A DNA stretch of 64,000 nucleotides from Diphasiastrum complanatum (Eukaryota; Streptophyta; Lycopodiopsida; Lycopodiales; Lycopodiaceae): positions 30,036,203 through 30,100,202 of the forward strand of contig CM055112.1 of NCBI GenBank assembly GCA_029204225.1, in the 5' to 3' direction. Both the position numbers and the translations under genes were made by a program. A model generated the notes under the pieces. It did no database searches and was not told the DNA's origin. It saw nothing but the letters and a program-made list of their open reading frames with translations. This document shows positions 47,550-58,774 of the stretch, piece after piece; positions within the stretch are counted from its first letter, which is position 1; every line of letters begins with the position of its first letter.

Positions 47550-48220
47550 GGGATATTAAGCCATGGAACTTTCTCTAGTGTGACTTTTAGGTGCTCGTTT
47601 TTTTTTTCAAAAGGACTTAGAATCGTCCCACTTTTCTGCAGTTCTAGTGTCACTTACAAGAATGAGATGTATAAGACATTGTTGAGATCAAAACACTTGT
47701 TACCACCTTCATTTGTGTTTATTAATGAGTTTCATTCTAGTTGCATTTTTTCTGAGGTGTTCCTTGAGGTGTGCCATGAATGCTAGTTTGCTTTTGCCCT
47801 TGATCTTAGCATAAGAGAGTCGGATTTCATTGTTTATGGGCCCACACTCTTATTGTTGCATGGATTCTTGATATGCTGGATTTCTAGAATTGAATTCAAC
47901 AACTGTAAAATATTAAGCCACAAAACTTTCTCTAGTGTGACTTTGGGTGCTCATATTTTTTTCAAAAGGACTTAAAATCGTCCCATTTTTCTACAACTCT
48001 AGTGCTACTTACAAGAATGTGTTGTTTAAGACATCATTGAGGTATGTTTCTCCACAAGTTTCTTTCCAGTTGCATTTTTTGTATGATGTTGGTGTGCCAT
48101 GAAAGCTGGCTTGCTTCTAGTCTTGATCTTAGCATAGGGAGTGGGAATGGCGGGCACACACCTACTGTTGCTAGGATTTGTGATATGCATCATGTGGAGT
48201 CCAAGAATTGATGCCAATTA
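47550..48220. repeat. Direct tandem duplication, unit about 355 bases
   Basis: ACTTTCTCTAGTGTGACTTT followed by a T-rich run and CAAAAGGACTTA occurs at about 47567 and 47920. Similarity continues through CTTGATCTTAGCATA (47800 and 48120). Indels and substitutions show an old duplication. No coding content. Confidence 0.7.
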
Positions 48221-48627
48221 TAAAGATGAATTGATGGATTTCTTGAGATTAGCATTTTGTGTAAGCAAGATTTTTTCTTTATTCAATAGGACCTAGTCTC
48301 TTCAGCATCCATAATAAGATGTATGTACAAAAATATTACGTGAAACGCACAAAGAAACAATCAGGACTAAAATCGTGACAAAACAAGAGTGTAACAAAAG
48401 AGGGCAATGTAAGGAAGGTAAGCAAAACCCATAAACCAATCTAAAATGAGCTAACAAACAAAACAAAACAATAAAGAATGAAATAAATGAAAACGGAATT
48501 CGAAAGAAGCACAAACCCTAAGGGAGAAGACATTGGTCATCACCTCAATGTAAGCTCTAACCATTATTCAAACACCAATGGAAAAAGGCCACGAAGCAAG
48601 GGATTGTCGGAAAACATCACCATGAAG

Positions 48628-48835
48628 GGAGCACCAAGTAATGAAGTAAGCTACCCAAATGTGACAAAAAATCCAGCAAATGATAGGTGCTAAAGAAGCT
48701 GCCAAAATGTCCACCAAATAGAGCACCAAAGTAAGGAAAAAAGCTGCCCAAGGGTGACCAAAAAAGAAAGATTTAGCAAGCAGTAGGTGGTGAAGAAGGT
48801 GCCAAAAAGTGAGTGAAGTAGGGCGCCACTTCGAA
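48628..48835. repeat. Two imperfect ~95-base tandem units
   Basis: GAGCACCAA, AAGCTRCCCAA, AGCAAR and GTGCTAAAGAAGCTGCC-type blocks recur in the same order at about 48628 and 48721. Probably leader repeats of a decayed retroelement. Confidence 0.5.
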
Positions 48836-48840
48836 GAGTA

Positions 48841-49380
48841 ATATTTTAGAAAGAGACATCCGATTTGCGGACATGAACTTATTGAGGAGCAAAGAATGTA
48901 AAGGTCCTAAAACAGAATTTTTCATAATAGAAAACGGAATTTTGCTTCTAAAAGGTTAAAATGGATAGAAAATGGATCTTACGGATCAAGAGACTATAGG
49001 AAATAAGAAGATCCAATCACATACAAAAACAACTAAAATGAAATATACCTCTTTGAGGACTTTGCAAGATCCTTGGATGTAGAGCTTTGTTTGACGTGAA
49101 ACTTGGATCGATAGTTTCACCTCAACCTGTTTCCAACTTTTGTCGCAAAAAAGGATGAAAAAAAAAAAATTGTTCTCCTCAAAATTTTGGTTCAAGAGTC
49201 GAGGTTTTCAGAAAATGGCTACCAAAAAAATCACATCATCATGGGCGCAACTTGCTACAACAGCAATGCAGCTAATAGAACTCAATTCTATTCAGAAAAA
49301 AAAATATCAAAATGTGACTAGAGAATGAAAATGGCTAGAGAGAACCAAAAATTAGCACATACTCAATTGCTTAGGAAAGT
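48841..49380. other. Noncoding, probably decayed retroelement internal region
   Basis: No frame recognised. Its position just inside a primer-binding-like site at 49380 suggests the untranslated part of a minus-strand LTR element. Confidence 0.35.
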
Positions 49381-49640
49381 GCTACAATACCATGCTATGA
49401 ACTCAACCACATATATTGATATCAATGAAGAACAATGGCTAAACCCCTACAAGCAATAGCTAAGCATAGACAAGAGATCTCTCATGAAGAGCCCAAGTAG
49501 TACCAATTGGTAGAGAAGGAATACAATGATCTATGTATTGACTAAATGATAGCCATATATATGTTATATGGAGGCCCTTAGTGGAACCTTCTATACATTA
49601 AGACAAATTAGGGTATTTGGGTGCCATAAGGACATGGTAT
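49380..49640 (-). mobile_element. Decayed LTR with primer-binding-like site
   Basis: The minus strand reads TTCATAGCA followed by TGGTATTGTAGCAC, a degenerate form of the primer-binding site seen elsewhere in the window. LTR-like sequence extends to the right; the outer end is not clear. Confidence 0.4.
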
Positions 49641-50009
49641 GCTAATTAGAGCAACTAGTGCTTAGGGTTAGGAGAGGACGAGTCTATACTACTCCACCTC
49701 TCCTGGGAACTGAGGTGGGTGCATGCCTAGCTAAAGCAAGTGATCTTATTGCAATTCTTTCCTATTCGCATCAATTCCTTGACGAATCGCGATTCATGGA
49801 AACTTTATTCCTTGTATATCTTATCTTCTTTCCCAAATGAGTGAAACCCTCATTGATATAGCACCTAGTGATTCTATTAATTTCTCATCTGATGTATTTG
49901 TCCATGTTTTTTCATTTCATGTCTCTCTAGAACTAGGGTACACCTCTTTATATTTCAAAGAACTCAAATCTCTCATTGAGGTTCATTCAAGTTTGCTTTG
50001 TTTATGTAG

Positions 50010-50125
50010 GTTAAACATTTGTTAGAATATTGGGGAGAAGATTTTCTTCCGCCCGAAAGAATAATTGTGCGTGGAGTAGGAGCACCTTTTAAGCAACAAC
50101 TAGAAGCTTCTCTTGCCTCTCTAAG
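50010..50125 (+). CDS. Unidentified exon
   Basis: A 116-base open stretch lies between TTTATGTAG and a GTGTGT donor. It encodes VKHLLEYWGEDFLPPERIIV and RGVGAPFKQQLEASLASLR. The sequence is coding in character (amphipathic, conserved-looking glycines), clearly unlike the AT-rich surroundings, and does not match any transposon domain I know. Phase ends after the second base of a codon. It is likely one exon of a host gene on the plus strand. No function is proposed. Confidence 0.5.
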
Positions 50126-51214
50126 GTGTGTGTCTTCTTACTTGTCTGCCCTCTATTGCTCTTCTAGTGTGTTGATAATCGTATACAATTAGTTTTATAT
50201 TTTTCTCTCAGTGATATAATCCTAAAAAATGAAAATCCCCATATTAAGGTCTTTTGTTGATCTAATTTACATGATTTTGGTTGCGCATTGTAATTTAATT
50301 CCTTTTTCATTGTTTATGTGCTCTACTATGTAAAAGGATGGACTTACATCACCTTGCAAATGTTTGTCCTAACAAAACTTTAATAATATTTTTTTTTTTA
50401 TTAGAAACTTGCATGGTAACTTCTAGGTCACAAAAATACTTCAAGATGTGCATAAGAATTGAAATTGAGGCATTTTCTCTTTTTCACACTAAATTGGACT
50501 CAAAATTTTTAACTTAGTTTTTACATTGAACCACAAGCAAATGTGTTTGCGTTGTTGCAAACACCAGCAAACGCATATGATGGTAACTATGCTTCCCACA
50601 ACTAAATCAATAAGCTTGGTATGATGATGAATGCTACTAGTTACATCTTCAAGTGCAACAAGATTGTGCTTGATCCTCTCTATTGTGCTTCCTCCTAGTT
50701 GCCTCTTAGTTCGACAAAAGAAAGAGGCTCTTACTTCCTAGCAAAAAGTTACCATCACTACCAGACTTGTGGACATTGACCATATATACCCATCAACTAT
50801 TTACTTGAAAGAAAGCAACACAAATTGCAATCTTACCCAACATCCTATTCTTCTCTTTTTGCACTTGAGCATATATCCAATACCATTAGAAAAATCTAAA
50901 CAATAGAGCTTGAGACATTAATGAGCTTCAAGTTGAGCCAATCATTCATGCCTTTACTTTTTGTGGTCTCCCTTGTTGACATTTTTTACTCCCTACTTTC
51001 TCCAGTTTCTTGATTTGATGGTGCACTAATATCATTTACCCATTCATGAAGCAAAGATTTCATGGAACCAAAAAGTTATTCTACTATTGTGATCACTCAC
51101 ATTTAGGCTAAGCGATATGGACAATCCTTAAGATGACACTTACTAGAGTAGCAAAGCTCCCTTGGACATGCATGTTTCTTGGCATAACACTCATTTTTAC
51201 ATCATATTTTCACT
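50126..51214. other. Unassigned stretch, probable intron or decayed repeats
   Basis: AT-rich with no recognised domain. If the exon at 50010 is real, this may be its following intron, later entered by the gypsy element at about 51215. Confidence 0.4.
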
Positions 51215-51787
51215 TTGTGGGCCATGGCTCAATGGTACATCTTAAAGGCGATGAGCCTGATCTACCTTTTTGTAACTGCTCATGAGGCTAATCAATGTTT
51301 GTTGGATTCTGAGTATCACTCTGTTACTCATAATTTCCATGTTGATAAATCGCCTTTCCCTAAAGCATTGTCTTTTTCTAATGTCAATTTACAATCAACA
51401 CCTGAGGGTAAAATCTTCAAAAGACTTAGGGAGGAGTATAGTGATATATTCCTTGAGCAGTTGCCTCTTCCCCCCTCTCGGGGATTAGACCATCATATTG
51501 ATCTTCTTCCCAACAGCTCTCTTGCATCGCTTTTTCCTCACAAGATGAGCCCGAAGGAAGAAGATGAGGTTGCTAAGCAACTTGAGGAATTATTATGTAA
51601 GGGCCATATTCGACCCAGTAAGTCCCCTTGGGAAGCTCCTGTATTATTAACCAGCAAGAAAGACGGTGGTATTCGTCTTTGTGTCGATTATAAAAAGCTT
51701 AATAAAATGAGTATCAAAATTAAATGGACGACTTAATGGACCAATTGAATGGTGCTAGATATTTCACCAAATTGGACCTTAGGTCGG
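51215..51787 (+). pseudogene. Ty3/gypsy pol: end of protease linker and start of reverse transcriptase
   Basis: [60 protein letters not shown] and [15 protein letters not shown] are the front blocks of gypsy reverse transcriptase. After a frame change near 51735, MDQLNGARYFTKLDLRSGY reaches position 51792, where the gypsy-like copy B is inserted. The same frame continues at 57682. Gag is not present upstream. Confidence 0.85.
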
Positions 51788-51792
51788 GGTAC

Positions 51793-52201
51793 AGTTACGA
51801 ATGAAGCCACAATTGATCTAGAGCTAAGCTATGAAAGCATCACATAAGCAAGACTTAACCCTAGAAAGCAGGAAAGAGAGAGATTAAGAAGATTAAAGAG
51901 AGAGATCAATATCATCAACTGAATAACAAATGACACAATTTCCCTACTTATAGCCAAGAGGAAGCTCTAAAAGGAAGCTTCCGGTGGCTAGGGCCCAACT
52001 GGGAGGGATAATAGTGCGCCCTCCAAGAAGGCCCCCACTCTCCAGTCATATGTCCAAATGGCCTAATATGAATAATAAGGCCAAAGGCCAACCATATAGT
52101 CTAAGTGTCACTATAAATAAAAAGGGCCCAAGGCCTGCTTATGCATAAAGTAAAGTAAATGTAAATGGACGCGGCGAATGTAATGAACCAAGTCCATGAC
52201 T
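51793..52201 (-). repeat. 3' LTR of copy B
   Basis: 409 bases. Compared with the 5' LTR it lacks a short internal duplication and carries a few substitutions. A CCTACTTATAG box (plus strand) is shared by all three LTRs of the family. Confidence 0.9.
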
Positions 52202-52339
52202 CTCCCCGACACAAAAAAAAAGACCCAACTGCCGAAAAGAAACTGGATCAAACAGCAACAAGCCCTGGTGCATCAACAACTAGAGCAGCATCTGATGTAG
52301 AGGAATCAACAAGTGCAGCAAGAGCATGATCCTGATCCG

Positions 52340-52610
52340 CAAGTGATGGTGTATGCTAAAAGACATTAATAGGCTCCCATGTGGCCTCCTCAATAGGACG
52401 ACCATCCAATTGGACCAAAAACTGAATTTGCCGGCAGCATCGACTATGGTGAAGGCGAACCTGGTGAATGGCAGCTGGTACGAAAGGGAACAGCTTAGGA
52501 TCAACATGGCGACGAAGGGAACATCTCGGCTGCGTCATCTGACACCAAGCAATATGGAACAACCAGGAATGCCAAGGAACTAGAAGAAGATCAAGCAGCA
52601 ACCAGGAATG
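52340..52610 (-). pseudogene. Chromodomain-like C-terminus of copy B
   Basis: The minus-strand frame ends IHQVRLHHSRCCRQIQFLVQ then LDGRPIEEATWEPINVF and a stop. The LVQ.DG.P.EEATWEP pattern is that of the chromodomain at the end of chromovirus integrases. Only this last part of integrase is kept, so copy B descends from a chromovirus that lost its polymerase. Confidence 0.6.
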
Positions 52611-54401
52611 CCAAGGTATCTGTAATGCCCAAGATAGTAGAGGATTAGCCCAAAAGATAGGGACATCATACCAAGGTATCCAAAAAGCCTGAGAAGGTAG
52701 AACTGCATCAGCAACGGGAAGCCAATAAGGAAACTAGAAAAGAGATGGACACTCATCACGAATAGCCGCATGATACACGTAACCATCAACCATATGTGCA
52801 AGGTGCCCCAAGAAAAGATAGCAGCATCGGAAGACTAGCACCAAGGAGATCATCCTGACAAAGGATAGCTTAAAATGGAGAAATATGCACCAACATGGTC
52901 AAAAGCCCAAGGTATCCATAGGGCCCATGAATGAGAAGTACCAATGGCATACGGTACCCTCAAGGCCCATATCACGAGAAGAGCAGCATGCCAAAGGCTC
53001 CAGAAGGTCCAAGAAATTAATGCATCATCTAAAAAGACATGATGCATGAAAATAGTAGCAACAAATCTAGAAATAGTAGAGGCCCCAACTGACAAACTGT
53101 AGCTGAAAAACTCATCCAGAAAGGCCTCATATGGACATACCAATCCATCATAGGATACACCAAAAACGGATGGAGAATCGGATGCCATCGGAACTGGCCG
53201 CAAGTGTAATCCCAAAGTACACACCAGGCGCACAAGTGAGGAATAGAAGAAATGCACTGGAACGAGGAACAGGATCCCCAACATCAGTAGCAAGCATCGG
53301 ATCAATATCCACGTGTAGCTGGGAATGAGTATCAAAGCACATATGAGCAATACTGAAGTATATGGCGGCAACATCCCCAAAAACTATCCAAGAGAGGAGA
53401 AGGAACTCTCTCAAGGTATCCTGATGGTCTCGGAAAACCAGAACAAAGTGGCAACTCAGCATCGAAGACCAAGCGATATGGAGCAACCTGAAATGACGGG
53501 GAATCTGAAGATCACCTGGACAAACAGTAGCTGGAACGGAGGCAATAACCCAAGCCATCAAGATATGCCAAGCCTGACAATGAGCAACAATCCAAGGAAC
53601 AAATAGAGAGCCACATGCATAATCATAGAGATATCCGCACCATAGGCGATCAGTAATATGGAAAAACCAGCACCAATCAACAGGTCCAAATGGAAACCAA
53701 GCTATACGTAATAACCAGGAATGCCATATATCCATAGCATCGGCATGGACTTCAGCAAGCCTATATGTAGAAACACAAGGAGACTGAAGGATGCCCGTAT
53801 ACTCATCTAGAAAGATCCCAGCATATAAATACCCTAGATAAGTAATAGTAACCATCTGGCAAATATCCTCGGATGGAAAATTTGTAACGGTAAGGGCCAA
53901 AGGCGCATAAATCATGTAAGGAACCGTAGAAATATCATGAGGCGGTTCACAAACCTCAAGCAGAGATCCATGGAGTAAAGCAAAAGAAGATACAACCTGA
54001 TCACCAATAGCGAGGGAACCATCAAACGTGGACCCGTGAAGAACCCCATAGAAATCAGCAGGAACATCGGCCATAACGGACTCAAGAGATGGAGATATAG
54101 AGACCAATGGAGAAGATACTGCACCAACCACCGAACCAGGAGGGCTATCTGGGGTATGCACAAAAGCAATAGTAGAAATACCACCAAGGTATACGGCCTG
54201 AATATCAATGAAACCAGGAATGACCACTGAATACAATATTTGTGAATCAAGGCATATAGGCACAAGGCACACAGTAACAACCTGTAAATCCGGAGCAACA
54301 TCAACCTGAGGAAGAGGACCCACGGATGGTGAAAGTGAAGCAACAACTGATGTACTTTGAATGGAAAGAAGAGCTACATCCTGAGCCTTTGGCAGGCACA
54401 C
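52611..54401 (-). CDS. Novel long frame in place of pol, copy B
   Basis: A 417-codon open frame (54401-53148) begins where protease ends (KAQDVALLSIQ corresponds to KAHCVALLCVQ in copy A), so it is a continuation of gag-protease rather than a separate gene. It has no polymerase, RNase H or integrase motif. It is hydrophobic and tryptophan-rich, with recurring WHSWLLRIAW, WCGYLYDYACG and IPWAFDH-like pieces. At DNA level, AACCAGGAATGCCAAGG and CAAGGTATCC modules recur in decayed tandem form at 52560-53720. It may be expanded repeat DNA that happens to stay open, or a real additional domain. Confidence 0.5.
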
Positions 54402-56434
54402 ATAAACTGCTTCCCGGTAACCAATTGATAGTCACCCTGGGAATCAGTACCAGCAAGTGAATGATGCTGACCAGCATGAGTAAAGGAAAGTGTCTACTGA
54501 GAGAGATCCATAGCAACAGTACCAAGTGAAGAGAACCAGTCTGCACCCAAAATAATGTCATAGTGCTTCAGAGAAATGATGTAGAAATCTGCCTGACCAG
54601 AAAAATCACCAACGCGATAATTCAAGCCCTGAATCATCTGAGAACTTGGAAAAGAATGGGAACGAGCAACCTCAACACTGAGAGGCTGGGAAGCAGGAAC
54701 AGGTGTAGCATGAATCCTGGTGGAAATGTGACTGCTAATAAATGAATGTGTATTGTCTGTATCCACTAAAGCAATATACTCTCGCCCCGCATCTAGAATA
54801 ATATGATCCACAAATGGAACAACATATGTAGGCATAATAACAGAAGCATCAACTGATAAGTTCTGGTCTAAATATGCATCTAGAAGAACCGCATACTCAT
54901 CTAGACGGGTATCAACAAAATCAGCTAGTGAGTATACAATAGGACCATCATGAAATGTATAACCGTATGCCATATGGAGATCTACTGGAGTAGCCAAAGC
55001 ATCTGAAACCATAGACCCATGAATGATATCGAAATAAGGAGCATAGGCGACAAACATCTATAGCATCTGAAACCATAGACCCATGAATGATATTGAAATA
55101 AGGAGCATAGGTGACAACATCTATAGCATGGCGCTCAGGAACACAAGTAGCATCAAAGTACTCAACAACAATATCAAAGCATGGAACAACATCATCAATA
55201 GTATCATAGCATGCTATATCAGTATCAAGGACCATATCAGCCGCAACCTGTATATGTGAATCAGCATCAGTAGGAACCTGTATATGTGACTCTGACTCAC
55301 AATGGGATACAATGAATAGCTCAGGTAGATCAATAACTATTTCAAGTAAATCAGGCAACTCGCTCAAACTGTGATATAGAATCCTGAAGGTCAACGAACA
55401 GACGTGTAACGTCGGACAAAAGCAGGTCGAGGGGTCGGAGGACGAGGAGACAAAGGGACAATGCAAGGAGCTGGAATCGAAGGGGCAGGTGTAGGGGCAG
55501 ACATAGCGGGAAAAGATGAAGCAGAAGGACGGGGTCGGGAGAAGCGGGAAGGAAGGGTGTCAGAGTACTTGTGCTGTAAAGTATTGGCAAGAGACATCGC
55601 CTCAACAAGTGTGGGAGGACGGAAGGAAGAAACATCGTAATGTAAGGCACCACGAAGCCCAACAATGTAACGAGAAATAAGCTTAGTGGGCGGTAGATCT
55701 GTGAAAAGATAAGAAAGCTCCATAAACTGATCTGTATAAAAAGCAAGGTCACTGGTCTGAGTGAGACTACGGAATGTATTACGTTGGCGGTCGAGCCACT
55801 GAGGATCAATCATAGCATGACGGAGGTCACAGCGAAAGGTATGCCATATATGGAGCCCTTCCCGATCAGGATCAGCTCGATAAACTCGCCACCACGTGGT
55901 GGCGCGTCCATCTAAGTGTAAAGCAGCCAACTGGATCTTCTGAGGATCAATCTTAGGGTACATCTGAAAATATGTGTCAAGCTTAGCAAACCAATTTTCT
56001 AATAAGTTCCCGTCAGAGGAACCGGAATAGGTAGCAAGCTGTACCCTATCACGAAAGTCTCGAGCAAAGTGTGGCTCAGGAACTGGGGGACGTGGAAAGA
56101 AACCAGGAGGTGGGTTAGGTGGAATGAACGGTCCACCACCAGGCTGACTAGCAGAAGAAGATGGAAATCCAAATGGAGGGGGAGTCCCAAATGAAAGAAA
56201 GACAGGAGCTTTTCTAGGACCATGAGGCTGTAAAGAATCAATATGTGACTGCATAGTGAGAAAGCCGGTCATAACTGTATTGAAGCGAAGAACAAGGCCA
56301 GAAAGGGTTTCATCCATGCGCCGAAACTGATTGGATAAGTTTTTTGGAACAGTTTCACTCGGGGTAGGTGAATGTGCCATAATGATAGTGGAAGGAATAG
56401 ACGAAAACTTGAGGGAGCGGACTCTTGTCGTCAC
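54402..56434 (-). pseudogene. Gag-protease of copy B
   Basis: MAHSPTPSETVPKNLSNQFR starts at 56395, in frame with a longer open stretch from 56434. Gag is open to 55391: HFARDFRDRVQLATYSGSSD, LDGRATTWWRVYRADPDREG, FRPPTLVEAMSLANTLQHKY. The zinc knuckle of copy A is replaced by an acidic spacer (55400-54800) containing a 63-base tandem duplication at about 55002-55130. Protease follows with YIALVDTDNTHSFISSHIST (about 54780) and YDIILGADWFSSLGTVAMDL. Frame breaks lie near 55390 and 54800. Loss of the knuckle would impair RNA packaging unless supplied in trans. Confidence 0.8.
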
Positions 56435-56766
56435 TCCAAGTTAGTCTAATAAAACCAATATTATCACAACTAAGAAAGGGCAGCAAATAACAAATGGAAA
56501 AAGTGAAAATGAAGGCTGTAAAAATGCGCTGGACAGCCAGGAGGGAAATGTCAAATTGGAATATCAAACGGAGTCGGAATTCCGTGAAATGTGGCTGAGG
56601 ATGGGCGTTGGAGAGCCTTTTGATAAACTGTGAAAGATGGCTGGAAACGGATAAAATAATAGGCGAAAGTGAGAAGTTGGAAGGGCTGGGGCAGCGATGA
56701 ACAGGCTGCAAGATTTTGGCAATTTGGAATAGCAAACGATTACGGAATTGGGTGATTTTTGGATAG

Positions 56767-56829
<63 letters not shown>

Positions 56830-57213
56830 GAAGATCCAAGCTGAAAATGGGTGCTGGGCAGCAGCTAGTAAGATCCACAAATGTCCTGCAACATGATGGA
56901 AAAACCGCTGAAAATGGTGATGAAGTAGGGTGCTGAACAGCCTCCAAACAATCAACAAAATGGATAGCAAATCGGTGGAGAAATCCGTCGAAGATGGCAA
57001 GGTAGCAGGGCGCTAGGTAGTAGCTACCAAAATCCGCACATAACCTGAAAAAAAATGGAGAAAACCACTGAAAATGGTGATGAAGTAGGGCGCTGGACAT
57101 CCTCCAATCAAGCCACGAAATGTGCAGCAAATCGTTGGAGAAAATCGACGAAAGTGACAAGGTAGTAGGGCGCGGGACAGCCTCTACTAAATCTGAAAAA
57201 GTAGTCCAGGAAA
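56435..57213 (-). repeat. Repetitive leader of copy B
   Basis: Two ~158-base units (about 56899-57057 and 57058-57195) repeat the series ACTGAAAATGGTGATGAAGT, AGGGCGCTGGACAGCC and GGTAGYAGGGCGC. Further single GCGCTGGACAGCC-like modules occur near 56525, 56610 and 56855. A (GA)n microsatellite fills 56768-56827. The leader has no credible coding frame. Confidence 0.7.
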
Positions 57214-57227
57214 GTGCTCTAATACCA

Positions 57228-57676
57228 AGTTACGAATGAAGCCACAATTGATCTAGAGCTAAGCTATGAAAGCATCACATAAGCAAGACTTAAACCTAGC
57301 TAAGCTATGAAAGCATCACATAAGCAAGACTTAACCCTAGAAAGCAGGAAAGAGAGAGATTAAGGAGACTAAAGAGAGATCAATATTATCAGCTGAATAA
57401 CAAATGACTCATTTCCCTACTTATAGCCAAGAGGAAGCCCTAAAAGGAAGCTTCCGGTGGCTAGGGCCCAACTGGGAGGGATAATAGTGCGCCCTCCAAG
57501 AAGGCCCCCACTCTCCAGTCATATGTCCAAATGGTCTAATAATGAATAATAAGGCCAAAGGCCAACCATATAGTCTAAGTGTCACTAATGAATAAAAAGG
57601 GCCCAAGGCCTGCTTATGCATAAAGTAAAGTAAATGTAAATGGATGCGGCGAATGTAATGAGCCAAGTCCATAACT
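57228..57676 (-). repeat. 5' LTR of copy B
   Basis: 449 bases. It contains a tandem duplication of about 40 bases (AGCTATGAAAGCATCACATA motif, at about 57250 and 57300) absent from the 3' LTR, so the duplication arose after insertion. Confidence 0.9.
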
Positions 57677-57681
57677 GGTAC

Positions 57682-58655
57682 CATCAAATCAAAATCTACG
57701 AGGGAGATGTTTCCAAAACTGGTTTTCGCTCTAGGTACGGTCATTACGAATTTCTTGGTTTTACCCCTTGGTCTAACTAATGCCTCGGCAACCTTCCAAT
57801 AGATGATGTGAACGATATCCTTCGTCCTTATCTTGGAAAGTTTTTGGTGGTATTTTTGGACGATACTTTGATTTATAGTAGAACTCTTGAGAAGCATGAA
57901 ACGCATTTGCGTACGGTCTTAGATACTCTAAGACAGGCAAAGCTCTATGCTAAGGAGTCTAAGTGTGAGCTTTTTCAAACAAAACTCAAATACTTGGAAC
58001 ATATCGTTTCCGATCGAGGTCTTGAGATCAATTACGATAAGGTCTAGAAAGTTCGTGATTGGCCTATCCTGAAAATCATAAGGGAAGTTAAATCTTTTTT
58101 AGGCTTCATAGGTTTTTTCCATAAATTTATTAAGGATTATGCTTTAATTGCATTACCTCTAATGAATCTTCTTAAGGGAGTGAAGAAAGCCAAATAGAAA
58201 ACTAAAAAGGGTAATAAGAAGAAAGTCGGAAGGTGTTTGAAAATCAGTCCACCTATTATTTGGACCGATGAACTTAATCAAAGCTTTGAGGCTTTGAAAA
58301 TGTTAAGTGTCTACAGCCCCTATTTTACACATAGTCGACCCTAGCAAACCTTTCCTGGTGGAAACAAATGCTAGTGACTATGCGGTGGGTGCAGTCCTTT
58401 ACCAGGACGGTAGACTAGTGGCTTTTGAAAGCAAGAAGTTGGACCCAGCTCAAAGTAGATATTCTACTTATGAGGAACTTTTTGCTGTCATCCATGCATT
58501 AAAGATCTTGAGACATTATTTGTACGAATCTAAATTCGTGGTTGTGACTAATCACGAATCTCTTAAGTTTGCCTCAGACCTCAGGGATAGTAAGGCCCGT
58601 TGGTTGAAATTCATTCAGGAGTTCGAATTCGACATTAAGTACCATCGTGGTGCGG
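57682..58655 (+). pseudogene. Ty3/gypsy pol, resumed: reverse transcriptase and RNase H
   Basis: HYEFLVLPLGLTNASATFQ, then catalytic LVVFLDDTLIYSRTLEKHE (FLDD intact), LGFIGFFHKFIKDYALIALP and RNase H (FLVETNASDYAVGAVLYQDG, STYEELFAVIHALKILRHYL, VTNHESLKFASDL) end at FDIKYHRGAAN. There, at about 58655, sequence switches abruptly to the hAT transposon. Stops lie near 57800, 58048 and 58196. Confidence 0.9.
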
Positions 58656-58774
58656 CAAATGGAAGGTTCAACTCATAAATCAGACTGGCCACAGCCTGTG
58701 TGGCCTCTCTGTCCATGTGCGGCTGATGCGCGCTGCGAATGCTCTGCTGCCTAAGAACTCTCCCTGCTGGGCGC

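Larger units (their letters stand above)
51793..57676 (-). mobile_element. Complete gypsy-like element with AG...CT LTRs, copy B, target duplication GGTAC
   Basis: The LTRs are 57228-57676 (5') and 51793-52201 (3'), each reading AGT(T/C)ATGGACT...CGTAACT on the minus strand. GGTAC flanks it at 51788-51792 and 57677-57681, and removing the element restores the host gypsy codons LRSGY/HQIK. The primer-binding site TGGTATTAGAGCAC (57214-57227) touches the 5' LTR. GTGTCGGGGAG (52202-52212) touches the 3' LTR as polypurine tract. Internal order is leader, gag, acidic spacer, protease, a non-pol region, and a chromodomain-like end. No reverse transcriptase, RNase H or integrase core is seen, so it would need enzymes from a helper. 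Confidence 0.85.
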
